Source: Nocardia aobensis NBRC 100429 (lineage in GTDB: Bacteria; Actinomycetota; Actinomycetes; Mycobacteriales; Mycobacteriaceae). Taken from it: DNA of 54,272 bases. A program made the position numbers and the translations under genes. A model generated the notes under the pieces. It saw only the letters and a list, made by a program, of their open reading frames with translations, had not been told where the DNA came from and ran no database searches. The stretch spans positions 1-54,272 of the forward strand of contig NZ_BAFQ01000012.1 of NCBI RefSeq assembly GCF_000308375.1, given 5' to 3'. Numbering within the stretch: the first letter of the stretch is position 1; the number at the start of each line of letters is the position of its first letter. Shown here piece after piece: positions 9,011-16,436 of the stretch.

Positions 9011-9054
9011 GAAAACCTCCGAAGGTCGGGAGCGGACAACCCGAGAATAACAGA

Positions 9055-9078
9055 ACACGTGAAGAGGTCTTCATGTAT
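9055..9078. promoter_or_regulatory. Imperfect palindrome, likely NmtR operator
   Basis: acacgtgaaga (9055-9065) and tcttcatgtat (9068-9078) form an 11-2-11 inverted repeat with 9 of 11 pairs matching. It lies in the 93-bp divergent gap between ctpJ and nmtR, 26 bp before the nmtR ATG and 45 bp before the ctpJ GTG. Size, AT content and the GAAGA/TCTTC arms fit ArsR/SmtB-type sites (inference). Confidence 0.65.
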
Positions 9079-9103
9079 ACCTGGTCGGCTAAACTCCACG
9101 GTT

Positions 9104-9466
9104 ATGGGACATGGGGTCGAGGGCCGCGATCGGCCGGTTGCCCGGCTGGACAGTGAGTCCGCCGCGCATGTAGCGACCACCCTGCAGGCCCTGGCCACGC
9201 CGAGCCGGCTGCTGATCCTCAGTGAATTGCGCCAGGGGCCGCGGCCGGTCTCCGAACTCGCCGAGGCGGTGGGGATGGAGCAGTCCGCGGTCTCTCATCA
9301 GCTCCGTCTGCTGCGCAACCTCGGCCTCGTCATCGGAACTCGCGCCGGTCGCAGCATCGTCTACAGCCTCTACGACACCCATGTCGCGCAATTGCTGGAC
9401 GAGGCGGTGTATCACAGCGAGCACCTGCGTCTCGGCCTGTCCGATCGACCGCGAACGGCCGGCTGA
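9104..9466 (+). CDS. nmtR: NmtR-type ArsR/SmtB nickel/cobalt repressor
   Basis: 120 aa from ATG 9104, starting MGHGVEGRDRP. From memory it is near-identical to M. tuberculosis NmtR, including the helix-turn-helix (MEQSAVSHQLRLLRNLGL, 58-75) and the sensing segment SLYDTHVAQLLDEAVYHSEH. Metal ligands visible: N-terminal Gly2-His3, Asp91, His93, His104 and His107. The C-terminal tail differs: residues equivalent to His109 and His116 of the mycobacterial protein are Arg109 and Pro116. It represses in the apo state and releases DNA on Ni2+ or Co2+ binding. Divergent from ctpJ, its expected target. The frame is open further upstream (to 8867) but that part lies inside ctpJ. Confidence 0.93.
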   Translation: MGHGVEGRDRPVARLDSESAAHVATTLQALATPSRLLILSELRQGPRPVSELAEAVGMEQSAVSHQLRLLRNLGLVIGTRAGRSIVYSLYDTHVAQLLDEAVYHSEHLRLGLSDRPRTAG

Positions 9467-9657
9467 GGACGTTCCGGGACACTTCACGGGCCTTTCGGTC
9501 CTGTGGGGGGCCGGTGTCTCCGTTTTGTCCGCGCCGGCGGGAACCGGCCTGCGGGTGGCGTCGGTAAGTGCCGGCCATTTTCGCGGATGTCGACTCGATT
9601 CGTCCGATATCGCGCCGCTAGCGCGGCCCTTCCGTGCGCGATCCATCCCCGTTCCGG

Positions 9658-9686
9658 TTGACAACACCCCATCCCTCGCGCACACT
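9658..9686 (+). promoter_or_regulatory. Candidate promoter of YrdB-like gene
   Basis: TTGACA at 9658-9663 and CACACT at 9681-9686 with a 17-bp spacer. The -35 is perfect, the -10 weak. The palindrome at 9697-9711 sits just downstream, around the expected start site. Confidence 0.45.
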
Positions 9687-9696
9687 GCTCTTATTA

Positions 9697-9711
9697 GAGA
9701 GCGCTGCTCTC
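9697..9711. promoter_or_regulatory. Palindromic operator, TetR-type
   Basis: gagagc-gct-gctctc is a perfect 6-3-6 inverted repeat located between the promoter and the start codon (21 bp before ATG 9732). The AGAGC..GCTCT layout is typical of TetR-family sites. No TetR gene adjoins it, so the regulator would be encoded elsewhere. Confidence 0.55.
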
Positions 9712-9731
9712 CAGAAAACGAGAGGGCAGTC

Positions 9732-10076
9732 ATGCAGGAACTGTGGAAGTGGGCCAACCTGACCGTCGCGTTCGCCGTGGAGCTCGGCGCGCTGGTGGTG
9801 CTGGGACTGTGGGGGTGGCGCGCCGGTGACAGCACCGTGATGAAAGTGATTCTGGCGCTGGGCATCCCGCTGGCCGCCGCGGTGGCGTGGGGAATGTTCG
9901 CGGCGCCGAAGGCGAGTTTCGATATTCCGCTGCTCGCGGTGATCACCAAGGTCGTCGTGTTCGGTGGCGCCGCGGCCGCGCTGTGGGGACTGGGCCATCG
10001 GGTGGCGGCGGTCGTCTTCGCGGGCGTCGTGATCGCGAATCTGCTGGCGATCAAGCTGGGCCACCTGAATTCGTAG
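9732..10076 (+). CDS. YrdB/DUF2568-like membrane protein
   Basis: 114 aa from ATG 9732, with four hydrophobic helices (about 8-27, 36-55, 63-85, 89-107) and short loops. Length, MQELWKWANLTVAF start and LWGWR turn fit the YrdB/DUF2568 family as I recall it; function unknown. The start is preferred because it follows a recognisable promoter and operator; the frame is open upstream to 9222 but only as a shadow of nmtR. The last codons and stop lie inside an exact 14-bp tandem duplication. Confidence 0.75.
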   Translation: MQELWKWANLTVAFAVELGALVVLGLWGWRAGDSTVMKVILALGIPLAAAVAWGMFAAPKASFDIPLLAVITKVVVFGGAAAALWGLGHRVAAVVFAGVVIANLLAIKLGHLNS

Positions 10077-10091
10077 CCCTGAATTCGTAGC
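10064..10091. repeat. Exact 14-bp tandem duplication across a stop codon
   Basis: cctgaattcgtagc occurs twice head to tail (10064-10077 and 10078-10091). The first copy contains the end and TAG stop of the YrdB-like gene. Confidence 0.9.
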
Positions 10092-10118
10092 GCGCCGGCC
10101 CGGAGTCCGGGCCGGCGC
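10092..10118. terminator. Hairpin terminator between convergent genes
   Basis: gcgccggcccgg (10092-10103) pairs perfectly with ccgggccggcgc (10107-10118) around a 3-nt loop. It lies between the YrdB-like gene and the L,D-transpeptidase and has no T-run. Confidence 0.7.
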
Positions 10119-10124
10119 CCACGC

Positions 10125-10640
10125 TCACGGCACGACTTCGAAGACGTCACCCGGATTGACGTAGTCGTAGAAGGCCTTGGCCCCCTCGGGGGTCATCCGG
10201 ATGCAGCCGTGGGACTGCTCCTCGATGGGCCCGATATGGGTGGCGATATCGCCGTTGAAGAAGACCGCCCAACGCATTTCGGCGTTGTGCATGGTGCTCC
10301 AGTGGTACGGCTCCTTGAACGCGACGTGGAAGGTGCCGGGCGGTGTCTCGTACCCGGGCCGCCCGTGCGAGATGGGGGTCGGGCCGTAGACCACGCGGCC
10401 GTTGTCCATCAGCCAGCCCTCATTGGTCGACAGGCGCAGGCAGGCGCGTGCGGCGGCCGAACACGGAGCCGAGATCTGGCCGGGCGGGGAAGGAACGAGT
10501 TGCGGAACGCCGGGGATGTCGGGGCCGCCGGGCCACACCGGATCGGCGCCCGCGGGCACCGTGACGGCGAATCCGGCAGCCGCGATCGCGGTCGCGGCCG
10601 CCGCTCGGATCGTCCATCGGGTGATGCTCGTGCAGTTCAT
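10125..10640 (-). CDS. Secreted L,D-transpeptidase (YkuD domain)
   Basis: 171 aa. Residues 1-32 are a signal peptide (basic start, Ala-rich core, cut near AGA-DP). The YkuD catalytic domain follows, with His135 (THIGPIEEQ), His144, Gly145 and nucleophile Cys146 in SHGCIRM. Such enzymes make 3-3 peptidoglycan cross-links or attach proteins to the wall, outside the membrane. At 171 aa it is the compact form without Ig-like domains, unlike mycobacterial LdtMt enzymes. Start ATG 10640 follows GAGAGG. It is transcribed alone. A decayed copy of its 3' end is found at 2101-2230. Confidence 0.9.
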   Translation of the reverse strand: MNCTSITRWTIRAAAATAIAAAGFAVTVPAGADPVWPGGPDIPGVPQLVPSPPGQISAPCSAAARACLRLSTNEGWLMDNGRVVYGPTPISHGRPGYETPPGTFHVAFKEPYHWSTMHNAEMRWAVFFNGDIATHIGPIEEQSHGCIRMTPEGAKAFYDYVNPGDVFEVVP

Positions 10641-10812
10641 ATGCGTCCGACCTCTCTACCCGGCCCGCTGTCCGGCCGAGCCGGGCGGCGGGCACATTCG
10701 TCGACAAGCTGGGACGGCACCGTCAGCGATCGATGTGTGCTCGATCACGATGCATAGTTGATCATTGTGACCCGCCGCGGGCCCCGATGGTGCGGAAGAA
10801 TCCGCCTTGTTA

Positions 10813-11601
10813 TCACAAATCGGGCAGGCCGAGTTCCAGGTTGGGCGCGGCGATACCGCCGTCGATCTCGAGAATCTTGCCGGTGAGATAACTGCCCGCG
10901 GGGGAGCACAGGTAGACGATGCCCGCCGCGATATCGGTCGGATCGCCCAGCCGATGCAGCGGCGTATCGGCCTCCATCTTCGCCTTGACCTCGGGATTCT
11001 GTGCCACGACCTCGAGTGCGGAGGTCAGCACCGAGCCGACCGCGATGCCGTTGACCCGGATCCGCGGCGACAGATCCGCGGCGGCCAGCCGGGTCCAGTG
11101 CGCGAGCGCCGCCTTGGCCGTGCCGTAGGCGAGGAAGCCGCGCCCGGGCGCCCGGCCCATCATCGAGGAGATGTTGACCACCGAGCCGCCCTCGCCGGCG
11201 AGCATGTGCGGGACCGCCGCGCGGGTGAGGGCGTGCGCGGTGGAGACGTTGAAGCGGAAGGCCTCCTCGAGGAATTCCGGCGAGGTGGTCAGGAAGGTGT
11301 TCGGCATGGTGCCGCCGACATTGTTGACCACGATGTCGATGCGGCCGAATTCGGTGGCGGCGGCGTCGGCCAGTGCCGTGACGGCATCGAGATCCGACAG
11401 ATCGCAGGCCACGGGGAGGGCGCGCCGCCCCGTCGCCCGGATCTGCTCGGCGACCGCGTCCAGTTGCGACTGCGTGCGCGCGGCGATCGCCACATCGGCG
11501 CCCGCCTCGGCCAGGGCGAGGGCGGTGGCGGCGCCGATGCCGCGCCCCGCGCCGGTAACGACGGCGGCGCGCCCGTCGAGTCGGAATTTGTCCAGGATCA
11601 T
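10813..11601 (-). CDS. SDR-family oxidoreductase
   Basis: 262 aa classical short-chain dehydrogenase. Cofactor loop TGAGRGIG (16-23), NNVGG (93-97), Ser145/146, catalytic Tyr159 and Lys163 (YGTAK). ARTQ after the second strand (41-44) suggests NADP(H), since Arg rather than Asp follows. The C-terminal EIDGG is typical of the FabG-like group. Substrate unknown. It is divergent from a TetR regulator with a palindrome in the 108-bp gap, suggesting that the regulator controls this gene. Confidence 0.88.
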   Translation of the reverse strand: MILDKFRLDGRAAVVTGAGRGIGAATALALAEAGADVAIAARTQSQLDAVAEQIRATGRRALPVACDLSDLDAVTALADAAATEFGRIDIVVNNVGGTMPNTFLTTSPEFLEEAFRFNVSTAHALTRAAVPHMLAGEGGSVVNISSMMGRAPGRGFLAYGTAKAALAHWTRLAAADLSPRIRVNGIAVGSVLTSALEVVAQNPEVKAKMEADTPLHRLGDPTDIAAGIVYLCSPAGSYLTGKILEIDGGIAAPNLELGLPDL

Positions 11602-11632
11602 CGCTAGTCCTCTCGGTTGTTGTCCTCGCAGT

Positions 11633-11652
11633 GTTAAGAATTAGCTCTTAAC
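11633..11652. promoter_or_regulatory. Palindromic operator between SDR and TetR genes
   Basis: gttaaga-attagc-tcttaac is a perfect 7-6-7 inverted repeat in the divergent gap, AT-rich against its surroundings, and the likely site of the neighbouring TetR protein. Confidence 0.6.
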
Positions 11653-11709
11653 TGTCAAGGACTAGTGCTCAATCCGCTGGTAGGACGTATCGTGCTCAGG
11701 GTGGAAGCA

Positions 11710-12324
11710 GTGAGTGCCCGGGAGCGGTTGATGGTGGCGGGGGAGCGGCTGATCGCCGAGCGGGGATATCTGGTGCCGCTGCGCGATATCGCCGCCGCGG
11801 CCGGGCAGCGCAACAACTCGGCGATCCCGTATCACTTCGGCTCACGCGACGGACTCGTCGAGGCGGTGGTCCAGCAGCGGCTGGCGACTTTGGAGGTGCG
11901 CCGGTTGGAGTTGCTGGCGCAGCGCCCGGCCGCGGCCGCCGACGATGTGCACACTCTGCTCGACGCACTGGTCATCCCCATGTTCGAACTGGGAGCGCGT
12001 GACGAAAGTTCCTATTACGCAAGGTTTCTCGAACAGATCCGCACCCATCCCGCAGTGTCGGACGCGGCCAATCTGGACAGCGCCGAACGGACCTCGGTGC
12101 GAGTGATCGTGGGCGGGCTCGACCGCGCTCTTTCGGACCTGCCGCCGCGCCTGCGGCATCGCCGGCTGCGCAGCCTCACCACGGTGCTGTTCGCGCTGCT
12201 GGCCGACCACGAACGCGCCGTCGAGGCAGGCCGGATCGCCGCCGACGACCGGGAGGCCTGGGACCAGGTGATCGACATGCTCGCCGGCACCCTCACCGCC
12301 CCGGTGACGACGCGTACCCGCTGA
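11710..12324 (+). CDS. TetR/AcrR-family transcriptional regulator
   Basis: 204 aa from GTG 11710, which follows AGGGTGG with good spacing; GTGs at 11665, 11692 and 11701 are alternatives but lie close to or in the promoter zone. The N-terminal helix-turn-helix spans about residues 5-50: ERLMVAGERLIAERGYLVPLRDIAAAAGQRN then YHFGSRDGLVEAVV, the usual TetR recognition helix and YxF motif. The C-terminal ligand-binding half is all helical. Ligand unknown. Probably autoregulated and controlling the divergent SDR through 11633-11652. Confidence 0.85.
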   Translation: MSARERLMVAGERLIAERGYLVPLRDIAAAAGQRNNSAIPYHFGSRDGLVEAVVQQRLATLEVRRLELLAQRPAAAADDVHTLLDALVIPMFELGARDESSYYARFLEQIRTHPAVSDAANLDSAERTSVRVIVGGLDRALSDLPPRLRHRRLRSLTTVLFALLADHERAVEAGRIAADDREAWDQVIDMLAGTLTAPVTTRTR

Positions 12325-12476
12325 CCGTGTGACCATCGGTTAGAACCGAATTTCCCTGGATGCCCAGGTTTCGCGCTCGGACGCACGACAGCATCCGAGT
12401 GAGCATCACGGCGACGGCACCCCCGGATCGGTGGTGTGGAGCCGAGGCTGGCGGCTCACCACGCCCGCCGATTACC

Positions 12477-12938
12477 GTGAACCCTGTGGATATCGCGCGC
12501 GAGCTGCCCGGCGAACGGTCGGTGCCGCGTACTGGATGGCGTAGTCAGGGCGGGCCGCTACTGGCGGCCGGTGCGGTGGTCGCCGCGGCCGCGGTGCTGC
12601 ACTTCCACGATCCGCACAGCCAGGGGGCATACGGGATATGCCCGTTCTATGCGCTGACGGGATGGTGGTGTCCGGGCTGCGGTGGACTGCGGGCTGTGCA
12701 CAATCTCACCGAAGGCCGGGTACTCGACGCACTGCACAGCAACGTATTCGTGCTTCCGCTGCTGCTCACCCTGGTGCTGTGGTGGGGGCGGTGGGCTCTG
12801 AGCCGCTGGCGCGGCCGAGCCGACACCGCCTTCCCGTTCACCCTTCGTGGCCAGGCGCAATGGTGGCTGATCGGGCTGCTCGTGCTGTTCACCATGGTCC
12901 GCAATACCCCGTGGGGTACATGGTTGGCCCCGGTCTAG
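12477..12938 (+). CDS. DUF2752 membrane protein
   Basis: About 153 aa; GTG 12477 is used, GTG 12486 is equally possible and there is no clear ribosome site. The diagnostic motif CPFYALTGWWCPGCGGLRA lies near residues 53-71, with three Cys positions and GCGG, as in DUF2752 proteins. Membrane helices lie about 28-42, 85-103 and 127-146. Function unknown; the Cys-rich loop could bind metal or form disulfides. Upstream frame to 12360 lacks family character. Confidence 0.75.
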   Translation: MNPVDIARELPGERSVPRTGWRSQGGPLLAAGAVVAAAAVLHFHDPHSQGAYGICPFYALTGWWCPGCGGLRAVHNLTEGRVLDALHSNVFVLPLLLTLVLWWGRWALSRWRGRADTAFPFTLRGQAQWWLIGLLVLFTMVRNTPWGTWLAPV

Positions 12939-12955
12939 GCGGGCATGCTGGAAAT

Positions 12956-13156
12956 ATGACCCAGGAAATCGCTGATTCACTGAAGGCTCGGGTGCGCGAG
13001 AAGATGCTGCGCCAATTGAACGAGGACGGCGCGCCCGACGCCGAGCAGGACGATCCGCGCCAGATCGCCATCGAGAAGGATCTCGAGGCCATCGACTCCG
13101 TTCCCGACGGCGATCCGCTGATCGAAGAATTGGCCGCCCGCTACCTGGTGCCGTAA
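12956..13156 (+). CDS. Small acidic hypothetical protein
   Basis: 66 aa from ATG 12956, starting 17 bp after the DUF2752 gene ends. Predicted helical and strongly acidic (AEQDDPRQIAIEKDLEAID), with no membrane segment or motif that I recognise. The ATG gives a compact protein with coding-like third-position GC; the frame runs further upstream only as a shadow of the previous gene. Probably co-transcribed with it. Function unknown. Confidence 0.55.
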   Translation: MTQEIADSLKARVREKMLRQLNEDGAPDAEQDDPRQIAIEKDLEAIDSVPDGDPLIEELAARYLVP

Positions 13157-13172
13157 ATCGGATCGTGCCGGA

Positions 13173-14639
13173 TCAGATCGCGCAGGGTGCCGCGCCCTGC
13201 CCCGCCTCCGTCAAGCCGGGCCGGGTCTCCGGCAGCGGGGACCACTGGCCGCCGGCATACGTGTAATTCCACGAAGCGCCGTCTCGAACCAGTCGGCTCA
13301 GCGCCTCGAGCAGGCGATCCACATCCGCGACCGACGTGCCCAGACCGACGCTCGCGCGCACCGCGCCGTCGACACCGAGCCGCTGCAGCAGGGGATGTGC
13401 GCAGAAACGCCCGTCACGCACGCCGATACCGAATTCGGCCGACAGATACGCCGCGACCCGGCCGGGCTCGAACCCGTCGACGGTGAATGCCACGATGCCC
13501 ACACTGTCGGCACTGTCGGAAAAGATGCGCAGTTGCCGAACGCCCGCAACGGTTTTCAGGCCGTCGCGCAGGCGGCGGATCAAGTGGTGTTCGTGCTCGA
13601 CCACGGCCTGTTCGTCGAGGGCATACAACGTTTCGCAGGCCGCCGCGACGGCCGCCGCGCCCAACACGTTCGGGGATCCCGCCTCGTGCCGCTGCGGTGC
13701 GGGCGCCCAGTGCGCCTGCTCGGTGGTGACCGCGGTGACCGCCCCGCCGCCGGCCAGATACGGCGGCGCCGCATCCAGCCAGTCGCGGCGGCCCACCAGC
13801 ACACCGGCGCCGAAGGGCGCGTACAACTTGTGCCCGGAGAAGGCCAGGTAGTCGATGCCGGTTCCGCCGGATTCCGCGAACGACTGCAGGTCGATTCGGC
13901 GATGCGGGGCCAGTTGCGCGGCATCGACCAGGATGCGGGCGCCGTGGCGATGCGCGATCGCGGTCAGTTCCGCCAGCGGCAGCACCTCACCGGTCACATT
14001 CGACGCGCCCGTAACCGCAAGCAGCGCAGCGGGTTCGGCGCACAGCGCGGCCTCGATCCGCCGCAGCGTCTCCACGATCGTCGCGGCGGCGGGAACCACC
14101 CGCCGACCGCGGCGCGTCCAGGGCAGGAGATTCGCGTGGTGCTCGATATCGAGCACCACGGTGTCGCCGGGAACGCAGCACGCCAGCAGATTCAGCGAAT
14201 CGGTGGTGTTGCGGGTGAACACCACCACCTGGTCGTCGGCGCAGTTCACCGCCCGCGCTACCGCAACACGCGCTGCCTCGTAGCGGTCGGTGCTGATGCG
14301 GGAGGCGTATCCGGCGCCGCGGTGCACGCTGGCGTAGTAGGGGAGCAGCTCGTTCACGCGGTCGGTGACCTGGGCCAGGGCGGGGGCGCTGGCGGCGTAG
14401 TCGAAGTTGGCGTAGGTACGGAAACCGCCCTGTACGAACGGAACTCGCAGATCGCAGCCGGAGACGCGCGCGATCGGTTCACCGGTGCGGCAGGAACGGG
14501 TGGCATGGCCGGCGCAGTCCGGCGCCGAGCAGGTGCAGGAGGCGCCGGAGCGGGAGGCGTAGCCGCCGTGAGCGCAAACCTGTTCCGGGACAACGGTTTC
14601 GGCGGTAGCGGCGGCAATTGTCGAGACAGCAGTACGCAT
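13173..14639 (-). CDS. Class V aminotransferase, cysteine-desulfurase-like, SAM-IV controlled
   Basis: 488 aa, PLP-dependent, fold type I. His168 (EHHAN), Asp239, PLP Lys271 in SGHKLYAP. The C-terminal loop VRDGRFCAHP carries Cys413 where SufS-type enzymes have their persulfide Cys (RTGHHCAQP). It is therefore a candidate cysteine desulfurase or selenocysteine lyase-like enzyme, though the exact substrate is open. Unlike SufS it has a ~70-residue N-terminal extension with six Cys (22, 35, 37, 42, 50, 62) that could bind metal. Start ATG 14639 follows AAAGGGA. A SAM-IV riboswitch precedes it (14715-14805), tying it to sulfur/methionine metabolism. There is no neighbouring suf operon, so housekeeping Fe-S assembly is unlikely to be its role. 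Confidence 0.85.
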   Translation of the reverse strand: MRTAVSTIAAATAETVVPEQVCAHGGYASRSGASCTCSAPDCAGHATRSCRTGEPIARVSGCDLRVPFVQGGFRTYANFDYAASAPALAQVTDRVNELLPYYASVHRGAGYASRISTDRYEAARVAVARAVNCADDQVVVFTRNTTDSLNLLACCVPGDTVVLDIEHHANLLPWTRRGRRVVPAAATIVETLRRIEAALCAEPAALLAVTGASNVTGEVLPLAELTAIAHRHGARILVDAAQLAPHRRIDLQSFAESGGTGIDYLAFSGHKLYAPFGAGVLVGRRDWLDAAPPYLAGGGAVTAVTTEQAHWAPAPQRHEAGSPNVLGAAAVAAACETLYALDEQAVVEHEHHLIRRLRDGLKTVAGVRQLRIFSDSADSVGIVAFTVDGFEPGRVAAYLSAEFGIGVRDGRFCAHPLLQRLGVDGAVRASVGLGTSVADVDRLLEALSRLVRDGASWNYTYAGGQWSPLPETRPGLTEAGQGAAPCAI

Positions 14640-14714
14640 CGGGGCGATCCCTTTGTTCAGGGACTCCGGACGTGGAGGGTGATCGGAGTCCGCGCTTGCC
14701 GTGCTCGGTCGAGC

Positions 14715-14805
14715 ATCGGCCAGGTCGTCACCCGGAGCACCCCACCGCGGAGGAGGGTTGCCGACCAGCTAGCCGGGGCTTGACGCTGGTACTCGTGACC
14801 TGAGC
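14715..14805 (-). promoter_or_regulatory. SAM-IV riboswitch
   Basis: On the minus strand the sequence runs GGUCACGAGU, CCAGCGUCAAGCCCCGG, CUAGCUGGUCGGCAACCCUC, then GGUGGGGUGCUCCGGGUGA, CGACC. These are, in order, the conserved blocks of the actinobacterial SAM-IV class as I recall it. The closing stem aggtc/gacct pairs 14797-14801 with 14722-14726. It lies 82 bp before the ATG of the cysteine-desulfurase-like gene. A short 6-bp hairpin (14702-14715) follows and may be part of the expression platform. SAM binding should turn expression down. Confidence 0.9.
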
Positions 14806-14907
14806 CGAGAGTGGCAGAACCGGCCCGGCGTTGTCAAGCACCCGACTCGAGCGAGCAGTGGCGCCGCGCCGCCCGCGAAATCGGCGACGCGTGAAAGGAA
14901 TTGCGGC

Positions 14908-15474
14908 TCAGTCCAATCCGGCTGGGCGGTGATAGGTGCCGTTGTAGTACAGCAGCGGGTTGCGCATCGGCTCGCCACCGGTGTCGTCGTGCACCCGGGT
15001 GACCAATCCGACCACCAGGGTGTGGTCGCCGATGGGAATCAACCGATGCACGGTGGCCCGCACCCAGATCGGGGTGCCGTGCAGCACCGGCTCGCCCGTC
15101 TCCAGCGTCGACCACAACTCCGGGTCGGCGAAACGCTCTTCGGCGGCGCGCGAAAACCGTTGTGCCAGATGCTGTTGATGTTCACCGAGGAAGTGCACGA
15201 CGACCGAATCGGCCTCGCTCATCGCGTCGATGGACGAGGAGGTGTGCGCGATGTTGAACGAGATCAGTGGCGGATCCAGCGACAGCGAGGCGAAGGAGGT
15301 GGCGGTGAAGCCCACCGGGCGTTCCGGCCGGCTCAGGGTGACGATCGTCACTCCCGCGGGGTAGTGGCGCATGGCTGCCCGGTACTGCGCTGCGGTGACG
15401 CCGTCGTGCTGAGATTCGAGATGCTGAGGGTCGAGATCGGCCAGCTCGGCGTCGGGTCGCTGGGAACTGCTCAC
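14908..15474 (-). CDS. Flavin reductase domain protein
   Basis: 188 aa, FMN-binding split-barrel of the HpaC/NtaB/HsaB type: YPAGVTIVTL (38-47), PVGFTATSFASLSLDPPLISF, then GDHTLVVGLV and the C-terminal LLYYNGTYHRP. These proteins reduce FMN or FAD with NAD(P)H for a two-component monooxygenase. No partner oxygenase adjoins it. Start is GTG 15474, although GGAGG is only 1 nt away, so an internal start is possible. No KstR-type box was found in the 82-bp divergent gap with the crotonase gene, so membership of the sterol pathway cannot be claimed. Confidence 0.85.
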   Translation of the reverse strand: MSSSQRPDAELADLDPQHLESQHDGVTAAQYRAAMRHYPAGVTIVTLSRPERPVGFTATSFASLSLDPPLISFNIAHTSSSIDAMSEADSVVVHFLGEHQQHLAQRFSRAAEERFADPELWSTLETGEPVLHGTPIWVRATVHRLIPIGDHTLVVGLVTRVHDDTGGEPMRNPLLYYNGTYHRPAGLD

Positions 15475-15556
15475 GCCTCCAACCTACGTCGTGCCCGCCC
15501 TCCCGCAATCCCGACGCCGTCCCGGCGCCGCCGAACTGCCCCGATACGCTGGACGA

Positions 15557-16378
15557 ATGAGTGATTGGAAGGCTTTCGACGTCGAGCGCACCGGTCACGT
15601 CGCGCGAGTGACGCTGACCGGACCCGGCAAGGGTAATGCCATGGGCCCGGATTTCTGGAGTGAACTGCCGCTGATCTTCGGCGAGCTGGACGCCGACCCG
15701 GAGATCCGCGCGATCGTGCTCACCGGTTCCGGTAAGCACTTCTCCTACGGCCTCGATCTGCCCGCGATGAGCCCGACCTTCGGTCCGCTGCTGGGCGAGA
15801 AGGCCCTGGCCGCACCGCGCACCGATTTCCTCTACGAGATCCGCCGCATGCAGGCCTCGGTGACCGCGGTCGCCGACTGCCGCAAACCCGTGATCGCCGC
15901 GATCTCCGGCTGGTGCGTGGGTGGCGGACTCGATCTGATCGCCGCCGCGGATATCCGCCTGGCCAGCGCGGAGGCCAGCTTCAGCCTGCGCGAGGCCAAG
16001 GTCGCCATCGTCGCCGACATCGGATCGCTGCACCGGCTGCCGGGCATCATCGGCGAGGGCCATGTGCGCGAGCTCGCCTATACCGGCAAGGACATCGACG
16101 CCGCGCGTGCGGAGAAGATCGGCCTGATCAACGACGTCTACCCGGACCAGGAGGCGGTGCTGGCCGCCGCGCACACGCTGGCGGAGGAGATCGCTGCGAA
16201 TCCGCCGCTGGTCGTGCAGGGCATCAAGGACGTGCTGGATCAGCCCAAGGCCGGCAAGGTGGCCGACGGGCTGCGGTACGTCTCGACGTGGAACGCGGCG
16301 TTCCTGCCCTCGGAGGATCTGACCGAGGCGATTCAGGCCGTCTTCGAGAAGCGCAAGCCGAACTTCCAGGGCAAGTAG
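15557..16378 (+). CDS. Crotonase / enoyl-CoA hydratase-isomerase family protein
   Basis: 273 aa from ATG 15557; the sequence gatacgct just before it suggests a promoter close to a leaderless start. Oxyanion-hole regions: SGKHFSYGLDL (near 55-65) and ISGWCVGGGLDLIAAADIRLAS (near 115-136). The segment VADIGSLHRLPGIIGEG resembles dienoyl-CoA isomerases (Asp in ADIGSL), so isomerase activity is as likely as hydratase. Acts on acyl-CoA in beta-oxidation. It has no operon partner: the next gene is convergent, with a strong hairpin between them. Confidence 0.87.
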   Translation: MSDWKAFDVERTGHVARVTLTGPGKGNAMGPDFWSELPLIFGELDADPEIRAIVLTGSGKHFSYGLDLPAMSPTFGPLLGEKALAAPRTDFLYEIRRMQASVTAVADCRKPVIAAISGWCVGGGLDLIAAADIRLASAEASFSLREAKVAIVADIGSLHRLPGIIGEGHVRELAYTGKDIDAARAEKIGLINDVYPDQEAVLAAAHTLAEEIAANPPLVVQGIKDVLDQPKAGKVADGLRYVSTWNAAFLPSEDLTEAIQAVFEKRKPNFQGK

Positions 16379-16387
16379 CGCACGTGC

Positions 16388-16427
16388 GACGGCGCTCGGC
16401 GGGACGCATACGCCCGCGAGCGCCGTC
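16388..16427. terminator. Long hairpin terminator between convergent genes
   Basis: gacggcgctc(g)gcggg pairs with cccgc-gagcgccgtc: 15 bp with one bulged G (16398) and a 9-nt loop. It separates the crotonase gene from ppa. Confidence 0.8.
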
Positions 16428-16436
16428 GACCGGCAC

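Noticed and set aside
14908..15474. Flavin reductase as hsaB of the cholesterol pathway
   Set aside because: Family match only; no hsaA partner and no KstR-type site in its promoter gap.
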